Notes under the pieces: generated by a model
Databases searched by the model: none
What the model saw: only the letters and a program-made list of their open reading frames with translations
Told to the model about the DNA's origin: nothing
Made by a program: the position numbers and the translations under genes
Source of the DNA: Pseudomonas sp. MWU13-2105
GTDB taxonomy: Bacteria; Pseudomonadota; Gammaproteobacteria; Pseudomonadales; Pseudomonadaceae
Assembly (NCBI RefSeq): GCF_023242315.1
Contig: NZ_JALLIY010000003.1
Location: 310,001-374,000, forward strand
Length of the DNA stretch: 64,000 nt
Direction: 5' to 3'
In this document: piece by piece, positions 29,745 to 38,454 of the stretch
How the letters are laid out: each line of letters begins with the position of its first letter
Numbering within the stretch: the first letter of the stretch is position 1

Positions 29745-30932
29745 CTACCCGCCCCCCCCTTGTTTCTGTAACGAAGTCACCCTGCGGCCGGCCAGAAAAC
29801 ACAGGCTGCCGCCAAGCGCGGTGAGGCCGCTCAAGGCATAGAACATCGTCCCCGGCGCGGTATGGATCAGCAGGTAACCGCAGATCACCGGACTCAACGC
29901 ACCGCCCAGGGCCGCCAGGTTCTGCGCCCCCAGGTAACTGCCGCGCAGCTCCTCCGGGGCGATGGTGTCGACGAACAGGTATTCGGACGGGTAAATGATC
30001 ATCTCCCCGAGGGTGAAGATGAACATCGCCACGCACCAGCTCAGCAGGTTCTGCGCAAAACTGAAACCGATCAACCCGACGATAAACAGGCTGGTGCCGA
30101 TGGCGATCCAGTAGCGCAATTGCTCGCGTTTGAGAAAACGACCGATCTGGTATTGCAGCAGGATCACGCTGATGGCGTTGCAAGCCAGGATCGCTGACAA
30201 CGTGGTCAGCGCGTCCTGGTTGCTGTGGGTCACCAGCAGGTATTGCGACAGATACAAGGTGTAGCGGCCATGGACAATGGTACTGAGCAAGCTACCGCCG
30301 GTGAACAGGATCAGGGTCCGATCGTTGCGCAACGTCACCAGGGTCTTGATGAAGCTTTGTGGCTTGCCGAGCAACGCCTGGGCACTCGGCGCAATACCGA
30401 GCATCAGGAACACGCTGCAAAAGGCGATGCCGGAGGCGATGAGGAACGGCGCCAAGGGTTGCACCCCGGCGATCACTACGCCGAGCATCGGACCGGTGGC
30501 GTAGCCGACGTTGGTCAGGGTGTAGCGCAGGGAGAAGACCCTGGCCCGCTGGTCGATGGGCAGGTTCTCGCTGATGATGGCCTTGGAGCCGATGAGAAAC
30601 AGCGCCGAAGCGGTTTCGGTGATCACCAGGGTCAGGGTGGTCAGGTACAGGTCATGGGCGAACGTCAGCAGGGTGAAGCCGATGCCGCTGGAAAGCATGG
30701 CCAGGATCATCAGCCGGCGTTTTTCCAGGCGGTCAATGATGTAGCCGCCGTACAACGAGAGCAAGGTGGCGATAAATACCGCGATCCCCAGCAGCAGACC
30801 GACGTCCTGCTGGTTCAGCCCGAGTTTCTTGCTGAGGAACAGGGTCAGCAGCGGGCTGGTAATGGCACGGCTGACGACGATGGTCACGGAGCAGATCATC
30901 AGCCGACGGATAACGAGGGAGTAGGTGGCCAC
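29745..30932 (-). CDS. Major facilitator superfamily transporter (DHA1-like)
   Basis: 395 residues with 12 predicted transmembrane helices. The loop 2-3 MFS motif is recognisable as GGYIIDRLEKRRLMI, and helix 4-5 has the antiporter-like glycine-rich GPMLGVVIAG. It is probably a drug or metabolite:proton antiporter; the substrate is not evident. The start is GTG at 30932 with AAGGAT upstream. It stands alone on the minus strand, convergent with opmB, and is bounded by REP elements on both sides. Confidence 0.82.
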   Translation of the reverse strand: MATYSLVIRRLMICSVTIVVSRAITSPLLTLFLSKKLGLNQQDVGLLLGIAVFIATLLSLYGGYIIDRLEKRRLMILAMLSSGIGFTLLTFAHDLYLTTLTLVITETASALFLIGSKAIISENLPIDQRARVFSLRYTLTNVGYATGPMLGVVIAGVQPLAPFLIASGIAFCSVFLMLGIAPSAQALLGKPQSFIKTLVTLRNDRTLILFTGGSLLSTIVHGRYTLYLSQYLLVTHSNQDALTTLSAILACNAISVILLQYQIGRFLKREQLRYWIAIGTSLFIVGLIGFSFAQNLLSWCVAMFIFTLGEMIIYPSEYLFVDTIAPEELRGSYLGAQNLAALGGALSPVICGYLLIHTAPGTMFYALSGLTALGGSLCFLAGRRVTSLQKQGGGG

Positions 30933-30999
30933 GGTGGTGCTTATATCCTTGTTTTAGAAACGTCTCGGTCTTTCACCGCACGAACTCAAGATCGCTAAA

Positions 31000-31026
31000 A
31001 GCTTGCCCGCGAAGAGGCCCTCAAGA
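31000..31026. repeat. REP half element upstream of the MFS gene
   Basis: AGCTTGCCCGCGAAGAGG with a CCCTCAAGA tail is identical in core and tail to the right half of the REPIN at 29708-29736. It is a solitary copy in the 105-base gap between the MFS gene and the deacetylase-like gene. Confidence 0.7.
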
Positions 31027-31037
31027 ACGCTGCAACA

Positions 31038-31943
31038 TCACGCCAGGTACTTGCGGTAGTGGTGCTCATAGACCGCCGCCGGGTGGTCCTCCGTCATGGC
31101 GCGAGCGCTGTCATTCCACCACTGGGCCACTTCGGCAGCCGTAGCAATCCATACATCGTCGTGTTGCTGGATCCCCTTGAGCAATTCCCGCAGCACGCCG
31201 ATGCGCCCCGGCGTGGCGATGACCTCCGGGTGCAGGCGCAGGACATAGCACAGCCCGAACCGATGGAAACCGGCAAAGTCCACCTGCAGGTTGCCCAGGG
31301 TATGGCTGTAGGACGCGATCCGCGACTGTGCCGGCGGTACCGCCGGGCTGAGATTGAAGGCGAAGTAGGGCTCGTCCTCCAACTCATAGTGCAGCGGTAG
31401 CTCGATCACCTGTGGCGCCGTCGGATGGGCGAAGGGCAGGTCGTCGCCACGCCAGGAGGACGACCAGAGGATGCCCTCGTCGTGCAAGGCCTCGGTGAAT
31501 CCCGGCAGCCAGTTGCCGGCCGGAATCCGGAACCCTTTCGGTCGCTCGCCCGTCAGTGCCGCCAGGGCCTGGCAGCCTTGCTTGAGCGCGGCTCTCTGCT
31601 CATCGAGGGTCAGGCGGTCGTAGTTCTGGTGGCGGTAGCCGGCACAGGCGATTTCATGGCCGCCGGCCTGGATCGCCTGAATATGCGCCGGCTGCTCCTC
31701 GGCGACGATGCCCGGGATGCACCAGCTGCTGCGGACGCCCAATTCGTCGAACAGTCCGAGTAGGCGTTCGACCCCGCGCTGGCTGCCATAGCGCCAGACC
31801 GACAGGCTCTTGTCGCGCCCGGCGACCTCAGGTGCTTGGGTAAGAATGCCGTGTATGTCGTTGTAATCAACGGTAATGATCACCGCGCAGCGATAAGGCG
31901 CAGGCCATGGGCTATGGAATGCGGGACGCTGGAACTCAGCCAT
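31038..31943 (-). CDS. Polysaccharide-deacetylase-fold hydrolase A (PuuE/cyclic-imidase-like)
   Basis: 301 residues, no signal peptide, so cytoplasmic. The metal-site Asp lies in AVIITVDYND, and the histidine motif is GHEIACAGYRHQN. FRIPAGNW and late TLHPEV-like VLRLHPEVI also fit the family. Members without signal peptides include PuuE allantoinase, H. pylori PgdA and a cyclic-imide hydrolase of P. putida, which act on small amides or imides. It is the distal gene of a five-gene ABC-transporter operon plus lyase, and its start overlaps the paralogous upstream gene by 8 bases. A small-molecule C-N hydrolase is therefore more likely than a polysaccharide deacetylase. The substrate is unknown. 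Confidence 0.75.
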   Translation of the reverse strand: MAEFQRPAFHSPWPAPYRCAVIITVDYNDIHGILTQAPEVAGRDKSLSVWRYGSQRGVERLLGLFDELGVRSSWCIPGIVAEEQPAHIQAIQAGGHEIACAGYRHQNYDRLTLDEQRAALKQGCQALAALTGERPKGFRIPAGNWLPGFTEALHDEGILWSSSWRGDDLPFAHPTAPQVIELPLHYELEDEPYFAFNLSPAVPPAQSRIASYSHTLGNLQVDFAGFHRFGLCYVLRLHPEVIATPGRIGVLRELLKGIQQHDDVWIATAAEVAQWWNDSARAMTEDHPAAVYEHHYRKYLA

Positions 31944-32778
31944 GATGATGCTCCTTCAGCCACCAATGGGCGACGTCGCGGCAGGTGGCAAACCAGACGT
32001 CATCGCGTTCGCGCATATGTTCGAAGAGCCGCTCCAGCAACAGGATGCGCCCCGGCTTGCCGCTGATCTTGGGGTGGAACAGGGTGGTCAGGCACAGGCC
32101 TTCGGCAACGGCGCCATCGAATTCGCGGCACCAGTTGTCCAGGGTCAGCGCATAGCTGGCGGTGCGGTCCAGTCCGGACGGAAAATTCGGCTCGCGGGTG
32201 TAGGCGATGGAGGCGTAGTCATCCATTTCCCAGCGGCCGGGGATTTCCACCAGGGGTTGCGCATGCCCGGGTACCTGTACCAGGTAGGGCCGGTCGTCGC
32301 CGCGCATGCTGCTGGAGTAGGTCACCCCGGCTTCCACCAGCATCGCCGGGGTTTCCGCGCGCCAGTCGCCGGAGGGCGTGCGAAAGCCTTCGGCGCGGAT
32401 GTTCAGGTGTTGCCAGAACACCTCGCGGCATTTGTTCATCACGTCCCGCTGCTGGTCCAGCGTCAGGGCGTAAAAGGATTCGTGTTTGTAGCCGTGGTAG
32501 GCCACTTCATGTCCGCGTTCGACAATCGCCTGGCATTGCCGCGGCCAGTTTTCCACAACCCAGGCCGGGACGAAGAAGGTGGTCGGCAGGCGAAACTCGT
32601 CGAGCAGGTCGAGAATCCGCGGCAACGCTCGATACGGACCGTAACCGCCAAAACCGAAGTAATCGGGCTTGTGCCAGATCGAGCCATCGAGCATGGCGTC
32701 ACCGGTGGGACCGTCGAGGTCGAACGCCAGGGCCAGGCAGGCTTTGTGCCCATCCGGCCAGGTCGGGGTCGAGGACAT
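31936..32778 (-). CDS. Polysaccharide-deacetylase-fold hydrolase B (PuuE/cyclic-imidase-like)
   Basis: 280 residues from the ATG at 32778, preceded by GGGAGCCG; the frame is open further upstream but without a better start. Motifs are LAFDLDGPTGD (catalytic/metal Asp), GHEVAYHGYKHESF (metal His pair), FRTPSGDW and LCLTTLFHPKISGKPGR. It lacks a signal peptide. It resembles its downstream neighbour but is clearly divergent, so the two may form a hetero-oligomer or act on successive intermediates. It lies 16 bases after the ABC transporter binding-protein gene, which argues that its substrate or a derivative is imported by that transporter. Confidence 0.75.
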   Translation of the reverse strand: MSSTPTWPDGHKACLALAFDLDGPTGDAMLDGSIWHKPDYFGFGGYGPYRALPRILDLLDEFRLPTTFFVPAWVVENWPRQCQAIVERGHEVAYHGYKHESFYALTLDQQRDVMNKCREVFWQHLNIRAEGFRTPSGDWRAETPAMLVEAGVTYSSSMRGDDRPYLVQVPGHAQPLVEIPGRWEMDDYASIAYTREPNFPSGLDRTASYALTLDNWCREFDGAVAEGLCLTTLFHPKISGKPGRILLLERLFEHMRERDDVWFATCRDVAHWWLKEHHHG

Positions 32779-32794
32779 GAGTGGCGGCTCCCGT

Positions 32795-33613
32795 TTACTG
32801 GCCCTTGTTGACGGCGATGTTATCGACGGCACCGACCGAAAGGTCCCATTTCTTCAGGATGGCCTGGTAGCTGCCGTCGGCGATCATGCCTTGCAGGGCC
32901 GCCTGGATAGCGTCACGCAGCTGCTGATTCTCCTTGCTCACGCCGATCCCGGTGAACTGCACCACCATCGGTGTGCCGATGATCTTGAAGGTGTTCTTTT
33001 CCTGGGCCGCGAGGTACGGCAGGGTCTCGCTGCCTTGCACGGCAACATTGATGCGGCTCTGGCGCAGCTGCGCCCGGGCATCGGCCGAACCTTCGGTACC
33101 GATCACCTTGATCTGCTTGTCAGCCGGGCAGTGCGCGCTGCTCCAGGCGGCGATTTCCGCCGGGAAGGTGGTGCGCCGGCTGGTACCGGCGGTCTTGCCG
33201 CAGATATCGGTCATCTCGTTGATATCCTTGTTCTTCTCCAGGGTGTAGAACTGCGAACCGCTGGTGAAGTAATCGACGAAATCCACGGCCTTTTGGCGCT
33301 CGGCGGTGTCGGTCATGCCCGAGAGCACGATGTCCACGCGTTTGGTAGTCAGGGCGTTGATCATCTGTTCGAAGGAGGTTTCCTGCCACTTCATTTTCAC
33401 GCCCATATGCTGCGCCAGGGCATTACCCAGGTCGAAGTCGACACCGGTGAGTTCGTTGCTGGCCGGGTCCTTGAAGTCCATCGGCGGGTAGTTGGGCATG
33501 ATCGCGGCGACGATCTCGCCCTTGGCCTTGATGCTGGCGGGCAATTCGGCGGCCCAGGTAAAGCTGGAGGCCATGAGGCCGGCGAGTACTGCGGGAATGA
33601 CGAAATTCTTCAT
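32795..33613 (-). CDS. Periplasmic amino-acid-type ABC transporter substrate-binding protein
   Basis: 272 residues. The signal peptide ends near SSFTWA-AE (residue 21-22). The mature part has the family 3 solute-binding fold: IVAAIMPNYPPMDFKDPASNELTGVDFDLGNALA, DIVLSGMTDTAERQKAVDFVDYF and GIGVSKENQQLRDAIQAAL. A conserved Asp/Arg pair for alpha-amino-acid binding is likely in the MTDTAERQ segment and beyond. Two Cys (CGKT and HCPAD) probably form a disulfide. It feeds the permease and ATPase encoded just upstream in the operon. The ligand is likely a polar amino-acid derivative. Confidence 0.88.
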   Translation of the reverse strand: MKNFVIPAVLAGLMASSFTWAAELPASIKAKGEIVAAIMPNYPPMDFKDPASNELTGVDFDLGNALAQHMGVKMKWQETSFEQMINALTTKRVDIVLSGMTDTAERQKAVDFVDYFTSGSQFYTLEKNKDINEMTDICGKTAGTSRRTTFPAEIAAWSSAHCPADKQIKVIGTEGSADARAQLRQSRINVAVQGSETLPYLAAQEKNTFKIIGTPMVVQFTGIGVSKENQQLRDAIQAALQGMIADGSYQAILKKWDLSVGAVDNIAVNKGQ

Positions 33614-33652
33614 GGTCGTTCTCTTATGAATGTTGTGAAGGCTCAGCGGAAC

Positions 33653-34417
33653 CTAGGTTCGAACGGCAGAAATGAAGCTTTGGGTGCGCGGGTTTTGTGG
33701 ACTTATTAGAAGTTCTTCGGGGCTTCCTTCCTCCACGATCTGGCCGCCATCCATGAACACCATGCGGTTCGAGACTTCGCGCGCGAAGCCCAGTTCATGG
33801 GTGACGACGATCATGGTCATGCCGGTCTGCGCCAGGTCGCGCATCACCGACAGCACCTCTGCGACCAATTCCGGGTCGAGTGCCGAAGTGGGTTCATCGA
33901 ACAGCATCAGCTTGGGCCGCATCGCCAGGGCCCGGGCGATGGCCACCCGTTGCTGCTGGCCGCCCGACAGCTCGATCGGATAGCTGTCGCGCTTGTGCGC
34001 CAGGCCGACCCGGGCCAGCAACTCCAGGGCCTCCTCGACCGACTCCTTGGGCGAGCGCTTGAGCACCTGGACCGGACCTTCGATGATGTTTTCCAGCACG
34101 GTCATGTGCGGAAACAGGTTGAAGCGCTGGAACACCATGCCGGTGGCCAGTCGCTGGCGGGCGATCTGCGCTTCGTTGAGTTCATGCAGCTTGTTCCCGG
34201 CGATGCGGTAACCCACCAGTTCGCCGTCGACCCAGAGGCCGCCCTTGTCGATCTTTTCCAGCTGGTTGACGCAGCGCAGCAGGGTGCTTTTGCCGGAGCC
34301 GGAGGGGCCGATGATGCACAGCACTTCGCCTTGCTCGACTTCGATGTTGACGTCCTTGAGGGCGTGGAAGGCGTCGTAGTATTTGTGCAGGCTGACAGCC
34401 TTGATGATGCTTCTCAT
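33653..34417 (-). CDS. Polar amino-acid ABC transporter ATP-binding protein
   Basis: 254 residues. Walker [10 protein letters not shown], signature [15 protein letters not shown], Walker [13 protein letters not shown] and the H-loop VVTHELGFA are all intact, placing it in the GlnQ/HisP subfamily. It dimerises under the adjacent permease. GGAGAATTCGAAC lies before the ATG. The gene is 20 bases after the permease gene and 39 bases before the binding-protein gene. Confidence 0.92.
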   Translation of the reverse strand: MRSIIKAVSLHKYYDAFHALKDVNIEVEQGEVLCIIGPSGSGKSTLLRCVNQLEKIDKGGLWVDGELVGYRIAGNKLHELNEAQIARQRLATGMVFQRFNLFPHMTVLENIIEGPVQVLKRSPKESVEEALELLARVGLAHKRDSYPIELSGGQQQRVAIARALAMRPKLMLFDEPTSALDPELVAEVLSVMRDLAQTGMTMIVVTHELGFAREVSNRMVFMDGGQIVEEGSPEELLISPQNPRTQSFISAVRT

Positions 34418-34437
34418 GTTCGAATTCTCCAGGACAC

Positions 34438-35316
34438 TTACGAGCGCTTGCCGGCGCCGCGGGCAAAACGTCGTTCCAGGCGGCTCTGGCCGAAGGAGAG
34501 CACGGTAACGGCGACCAGGTACCAGATCCCGGCGACGATCAGCAGCTCCATCACTCGGGCGTTGGCGTAGTAGATGTTCTGGGCGTTGTAGAGCAGTTCC
34601 GAGTACTGGATCACGCTCGCCAGGCTGGTCATCTTGACCATGCCGATAAACTCGTTGCCTACCGGCGGGATGATGATGCGCATGGCCTGGGGCAGGATGA
34701 TCCGGCGCAGGGCTTGCAACTGCGGCATACCGATGGACTTGGCGGCCTCATACTGGCCGGTATCCACCGACAGCAGGCCGGCGCGGACCACTTCGGCGGT
34801 GTAGGCGCCCTGGTTGATCGACAGCCCCAGCAACGCGGCGACGAAAGGCGTCATCAGGCTGACGGTATCGAGCTGGAACAGCCCGGGAATCCCGATGCTG
34901 GGGAAGATCAGCGCCAGGTTGAACCACAGCAGCAACTGGAGAATCAGCGGCGTGCCGCGGAACAGCCAGGTGTAGGTGATCGCCACGTAGCGCAGGATCG
35001 GGTTGGCCGACATGCGCATGATTGCCGTGATCACTCCGAATACCACCCCCAGGGCCATGGCCAGGATCGCCATGATGATGGTGTTCAACAGGCCGGTGAG
35101 GATCGCCTTGGCGGTCAGGAACTGACCGATATAGGACCATTCGATCTGGCCCTGGGCAAAGGCCCGGACCAGCCCGACCAGGGCGACGACGATCAGGGTG
35201 GCGAAGAAAATACGTCCGTAATAGCGCCGCGGTACGTGTTCGTACTGGGTGATATCGAACTGGTTCTCGGCCAGTTTGCGCTCGGCGAGCAAGCGTTCTG
35301 CCTGGGATTGGCTCAT
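34438..35316 (-). CDS. Polar amino-acid ABC transporter permease
   Basis: 292 residues from ATG 35316, preceded by GGAGAAAC. An unusually long cytoplasmic N-terminus (about 60 residues, Gln/Glu/Arg-rich) precedes the first membrane helix ([19 protein letters not shown]). The HEAA_3TM permease domain follows, with five to six helices and the EAA-like loop [25 protein letters not shown]. It is a one-permease system, so a homodimer is expected. It lies 146 bases downstream of the lyase gene, with a REPIN in the gap that may tune the ratio of lyase to transporter mRNA. Confidence 0.9.
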   Translation of the reverse strand: MSQSQAERLLAERKLAENQFDITQYEHVPRRYYGRIFFATLIVVALVGLVRAFAQGQIEWSYIGQFLTAKAILTGLLNTIIMAILAMALGVVFGVITAIMRMSANPILRYVAITYTWLFRGTPLILQLLLWFNLALIFPSIGIPGLFQLDTVSLMTPFVAALLGLSINQGAYTAEVVRAGLLSVDTGQYEAAKSIGMPQLQALRRIILPQAMRIIIPPVGNEFIGMVKMTSLASVIQYSELLYNAQNIYYANARVMELLIVAGIWYLVAVTVLSFGQSRLERRFARGAGKRS

Positions 35317-35362
35317 GGTGTTTCTCCGTACGCGGCACCCGGGGCGCCGCCTTTGTTTCTGG

Positions 35363-35437
35363 TGTGGGAGCGGAGCTTGCCGGCGAAGTTTTTGGCGGAC
35401 TTGAGGGCCCTTTCGCGGGCAAGCTCCGCTCCGACAG
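35363..35437. repeat. REPIN between the lyase-like gene and the ABC permease gene
   Basis: Two inverted REP copies, GGGAGCGGAGCTTGCCGGCG (35366-35385) and CGCGGGCAAGCTCCGCTCC (35415-35433), face each other about 30 bases apart. The RNA can fold into a long hairpin within the operon. Confidence 0.88.
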
Positions 35438-35462
35438 GTATTTCGGTTTTTTCTAAGCCTTG

Positions 35463-36890
35463 TTACACACGCAGGCCGGCATATTCGGCGGCCCATTGGC
35501 GCTGTGCTTCGAGTGCGACTTTCAGCCGGGCGATCTGTTCGCGTACTTGCGCCGGCGCCGTCCCGCCCCAACCGCTGCGGGCGGCGATGGCGGCTTCCAG
35601 GGTCAGGCAGTCACGCACTTCTGGCGTCAGGCGCGGATCGATCTCGGCCAGCAGCGCCGGGCTCGCTTCCCAGAGTTCCAGGTCGCCGGCTTCGCAGGCC
35701 TTGACCAGCGCACCGGTGATTTCATGGGCCTCCTTGAAGGGCACGCCGCGCACCGCCAGCCAGTCGGCGACTTCGGTGGCCAAGGTAAACCCGAGGGGCG
35801 CCTGGCGCCGCAGTTCCTCGACATTGACGGTCATGGTCGCGACCATCCCGGCCATGGCCGGCAGTACCAGCAACAGGGTGTCGACGCTGTCGAGCACGCC
35901 GTTCTTGTCTTCGCTCAGATCGCGGTTATAGGACAGCGGCAAGGACTTGAGGGTCGACAGCAGCCCGGTCAGGTTGCCGATCAGACGACCGGCCTTGCCC
36001 CGCGCCAGCTCGGCGATATCCGGGTTTTTCTTCTGCGGCATGATCGAACTGCCGGTGGCGTAGGCATCGTCCAGCGCCACCCAGCGGAACTGCCGGGACG
36101 ACCACAGGCAGAACTCCTCGGCCAGGCGCGAGATATTGATCCCGAGCATGCTGGCGACAAACAGGAACTCGGCGACATGGTCGCGGCTGGCCACCGCGTC
36201 GATCGAGTTTTCGCAGACACCGTCGTAGCCCATTTCCCGCGCCGATTGCTGCGGCTGGCGGGCGATGGCGGAACCGGCCATGGCCGCCGCGCCCAAGGGT
36301 GACAGGGCGGTGCGGGCATCCCAGTCCACCAGGCGCTGGACGTCACGCAACATCGCCTGGGCGTGGGCCAGCAGATGGTGGGCGAAGACGATCGGCTGCG
36401 CCTGCTGCAAGTGGGTAAAACCGGGGCAGATGCTCTGCACATGTTGCTCGGCCTGCTCGATCAGCGCCTGTTGCAGGGCCAGGACTTCCACCGCCAGGGT
36501 GCGCACATGGTCACGCAGGAACAGGCGCAGGTCATTGGCGGTCTGGTCGTTGCGCGAACGCCCGGCCCGCAGCTTGCCGCCCAGGGCGCCGAGGCGCTCG
36601 GTCAGCAGGCGTTCGATGAAGGTGTGCACGTCCTCGTCGTCGAGGGTCGGGGCGACACGGCCGGCGCGGAAATCCGCGCCGATGGTGTCCAGGGCCTCGA
36701 CCATGCGTTGGGTTTCCTGCTCATCGAGCAGGCCGGCCCGCTGCAGTTCGTGGGCATGGGCCCGGGAACCGGCGAGGTCATAGGGGGTGAGGCGGAAATA
36801 GCGATCCGGGCAGCGGGAGAGGGCGGCCAGGGCGGCGGATGGGCCGCTCTTGAACCGGGCACCCCAGAGACGTTCGGTGGCTTGAGCCAT
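35463..36890 (-). CDS. Argininosuccinate-lyase paralogue (fumarase/aspartase superfamily)
   Basis: 475 residues. Superfamily motifs are complete: GGKLRAGRSRNDQ, PGFTHLQQAQP, ENSIDAVASRD and the signature loop GSSIMPQKKNPD with the catalytic Ser. The enzyme class eliminates fumarate or a related acid from an N-succinyl-type substrate, with EDDS lyase as another member. The opening TERLWGARFKSGPSAALAAL and YDLAGSRAHAHEL look, from memory, closer to actinobacterial ArgH than to the housekeeping Pseudomonas enzyme. Its placement with an amino-acid ABC transporter and two amidohydrolase-like genes points to catabolism and not arginine synthesis. ATG 36890 is chosen because GAGGAAA lies before it; a GTG 15 bases upstream is less likely. 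Confidence 0.82.
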   Translation of the reverse strand: MAQATERLWGARFKSGPSAALAALSRCPDRYFRLTPYDLAGSRAHAHELQRAGLLDEQETQRMVEALDTIGADFRAGRVAPTLDDEDVHTFIERLLTERLGALGGKLRAGRSRNDQTANDLRLFLRDHVRTLAVEVLALQQALIEQAEQHVQSICPGFTHLQQAQPIVFAHHLLAHAQAMLRDVQRLVDWDARTALSPLGAAAMAGSAIARQPQQSAREMGYDGVCENSIDAVASRDHVAEFLFVASMLGINISRLAEEFCLWSSRQFRWVALDDAYATGSSIMPQKKNPDIAELARGKAGRLIGNLTGLLSTLKSLPLSYNRDLSEDKNGVLDSVDTLLLVLPAMAGMVATMTVNVEELRRQAPLGFTLATEVADWLAVRGVPFKEAHEITGALVKACEAGDLELWEASPALLAEIDPRLTPEVRDCLTLEAAIAARSGWGGTAPAQVREQIARLKVALEAQRQWAAEYAGLRV

Positions 36891-37194
36891 TGTTGTTTTC
36901 CTCACGCAAATGATCGATTCGACACAGGACCGCCGCCAGCCGTCCGGGGAGGGGCAGGGTCATGCAATATCAGGAGGGCAGTTACGAATCCTTGTAGAAG
37001 CAGCCGCTCAATGCCGCTGGCACCTACAAGTACAAAAGAATGGCTTTTAAACGCTTGCAATCAGCGACTTGTGGCTGATTTGCAAAAAACAGCGGTGGTT
37101 GCCAAGCCTGGTTTTCTGTGTTCATTATTATCGACCGGCGACGTTTTTGTTGTGGAGCTAAGCCTGTTGAATATGTGGTTCGAGGTCAATAAGC
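36891..37194. other. Divergent promoter region, lyase operon / LysR gene
   Basis: 304 bases between two divergent genes, AT-richer than the flanks. An inverted repeat CTTGTAG (36991-36997) / CTACAAG (37024-37030) is present. LysR-family regulators normally bind such shared regions and control both directions. No certain promoter hexamers were assigned. Confidence 0.5.
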
Positions 37195-38169
37195 ATGATG
37201 GAAACCCAGCTTTCCAATTCTGGAAACCCGGCGCCGAAACCCGGACACCGAGCGCCCCTGGCCCTCAGTGGACTGGACTTCAAGTTACTCAAAGTGTTCA
37301 AGGCGGTGGTCGAGGCCGGAGGCTTCAGCGCGGCCCAGAATGAACTGAATGTGGGGCTCGCGGCCATCAGCAAGCAGATTTCCGACCTGGAAATCCGCAT
37401 TGGCATGCGCCTGTGTACCCGCAGTCGGGAGGGTTTTTGCCTGACCGAGGAAGGCAGCCTGGTGTATCAGGCCTCGATCGATTTGTTCGCCTCGGTCGAC
37501 AACTTTCGGGACCGGCTTAGTTCTGCTCAAAATGAACTGATCGGAGACCTTAGTGTCGGCGTCGTGGACAACACTATTTCCGACGCTAATTCACCTTTAG
37601 TTGCAGCATTACGGAAAATTCATGATGAGTCGCCGAAAGTAAGATTTCGCTTGCATGCGGCGCAGTTGGATGAAGTCGAACGCGGCGTGGTAGAAGGACG
37701 TTATATCGCTGGAATCGTACCGCTTTATCAAAAAAGAGAAGAGTTTGATTATTTCACGCTCTATGAAGAACGCGCCGAGGCTTACTGTGGTATCGGCCAC
37801 CCGTTGTTCGACTCGGACGACGCGCACAACAGTGTCGAGGTGCTGCGTGAGCACGCCTTCGTCAACCATCGCTATGCGATTCACCGCGACAAACTCGACT
37901 TTGTCACCTACGACGGTTTTTCCGCCTCGGCGTCCCAGGTGGAAGCCGTCGCCATGTTGGTCCAGACCGGACGTTTTCTCGGCTTCCTGCCGCAGCACTA
38001 TGCCGCCCCCCTGGTGGCCAAGGGCTTATTGCGGGCGTTGATGCCGGAGCGGGTCAGCTATCACACCCCCTTCAATCTGATCCTGCGACACAACACGACG
38101 CGCAGCCCGCTGGTCAAGGCGTTCGCCCAGGCCCTGGGGGTAGATCTCAAGACGCCGTTGCAGGGGTAG
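37195..38169 (+). CDS. LysR-type regulator of the lyase/ABC operon
   Basis: 324 residues; ATG codons at 37195 and 37198 are both possible. The winged HTH is clear: LKVFKAVVEAGGFSAAQNEL, then AISKQISDLEIRIGMRLCTR and the GFCLTEEGSLVY segment. The effector domain begins near residue 110 (LIGDLSVGVVDNTISD). The stretch from 37545 to 37760 uses noticeably more AT-rich codons than the rest of the gene. It is divergent from the lyase/ABC/deacetylase operon and probably its pathway-specific activator, with the transported compound or an intermediate as inducer (inference). Confidence 0.87.
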   Translation: MMETQLSNSGNPAPKPGHRAPLALSGLDFKLLKVFKAVVEAGGFSAAQNELNVGLAAISKQISDLEIRIGMRLCTRSREGFCLTEEGSLVYQASIDLFASVDNFRDRLSSAQNELIGDLSVGVVDNTISDANSPLVAALRKIHDESPKVRFRLHAAQLDEVERGVVEGRYIAGIVPLYQKREEFDYFTLYEERAEAYCGIGHPLFDSDDAHNSVEVLREHAFVNHRYAIHRDKLDFVTYDGFSASASQVEAVAMLVQTGRFLGFLPQHYAAPLVAKGLLRALMPERVSYHTPFNLILRHNTTRSPLVKAFAQALGVDLKTPLQG

Positions 38170-38454
38170 GCCGGGACCGAAGGAAGTGATGCTCGTGGCT
38201 TCGCAAACCCGCTTGCCCAGCACCCGTTCATGCACCTCATTGTTGAGCAGTACACTTTCGATCACCTGCCGAAAGCCGGGCTCGTTGGACAACGGGCCCT
38301 TGAGTGCCACCAGGGCATTGCGTAGAGCCATCAACTTGATCAAGGGCGGCGCCGAGTTCAACGCGACGCCGTTGCCGGGACTTGAACCCGAGGTGCCCGG
38401 AATGTTCGCCTCGACGGCGCAAGGCAAGGGCGGGTCGCAATCTTCATTGGACAT
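38026..38454 (-). CDS. Possible small protein or gene remnant antisense to the LysR 3' end
   Basis: 142 residues from ATG 38454; the upstream GTG at 38481 is also possible. The first 90 residues (antisense to no other gene) show GC-rich third positions typical of Pseudomonas coding DNA and a plausible helix (LMALRNALVALKGPLSNE, then FRQVIESVLLNNEVHERVL). The remaining 50 residues merely read the LysR gene backwards. The genuine gene may therefore be truncated or end by running into its neighbour. No family was recognised and no good ribosome binding site is visible. Confidence 0.3.
   Translation of the reverse strand: MSNEDCDPPLPCAVEANIPGTSGSSPGNGVALNSAPPLIKLMALRNALVALKGPLSNEPGFRQVIESVLLNNEVHERVLGKRVCEATSITSFGPGLPLQRRLEIYPQGLGERLDQRAARRVVSQDQIEGGVIADPLRHQRPQ

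Noticed and set aside
35463..36890. Housekeeping argininosuccinate lyase of arginine synthesis
   Set aside because: Genomic context is catabolic and the sequence differs from the expected Pseudomonas ArgH N-terminus, although activity on argininosuccinate cannot be excluded.
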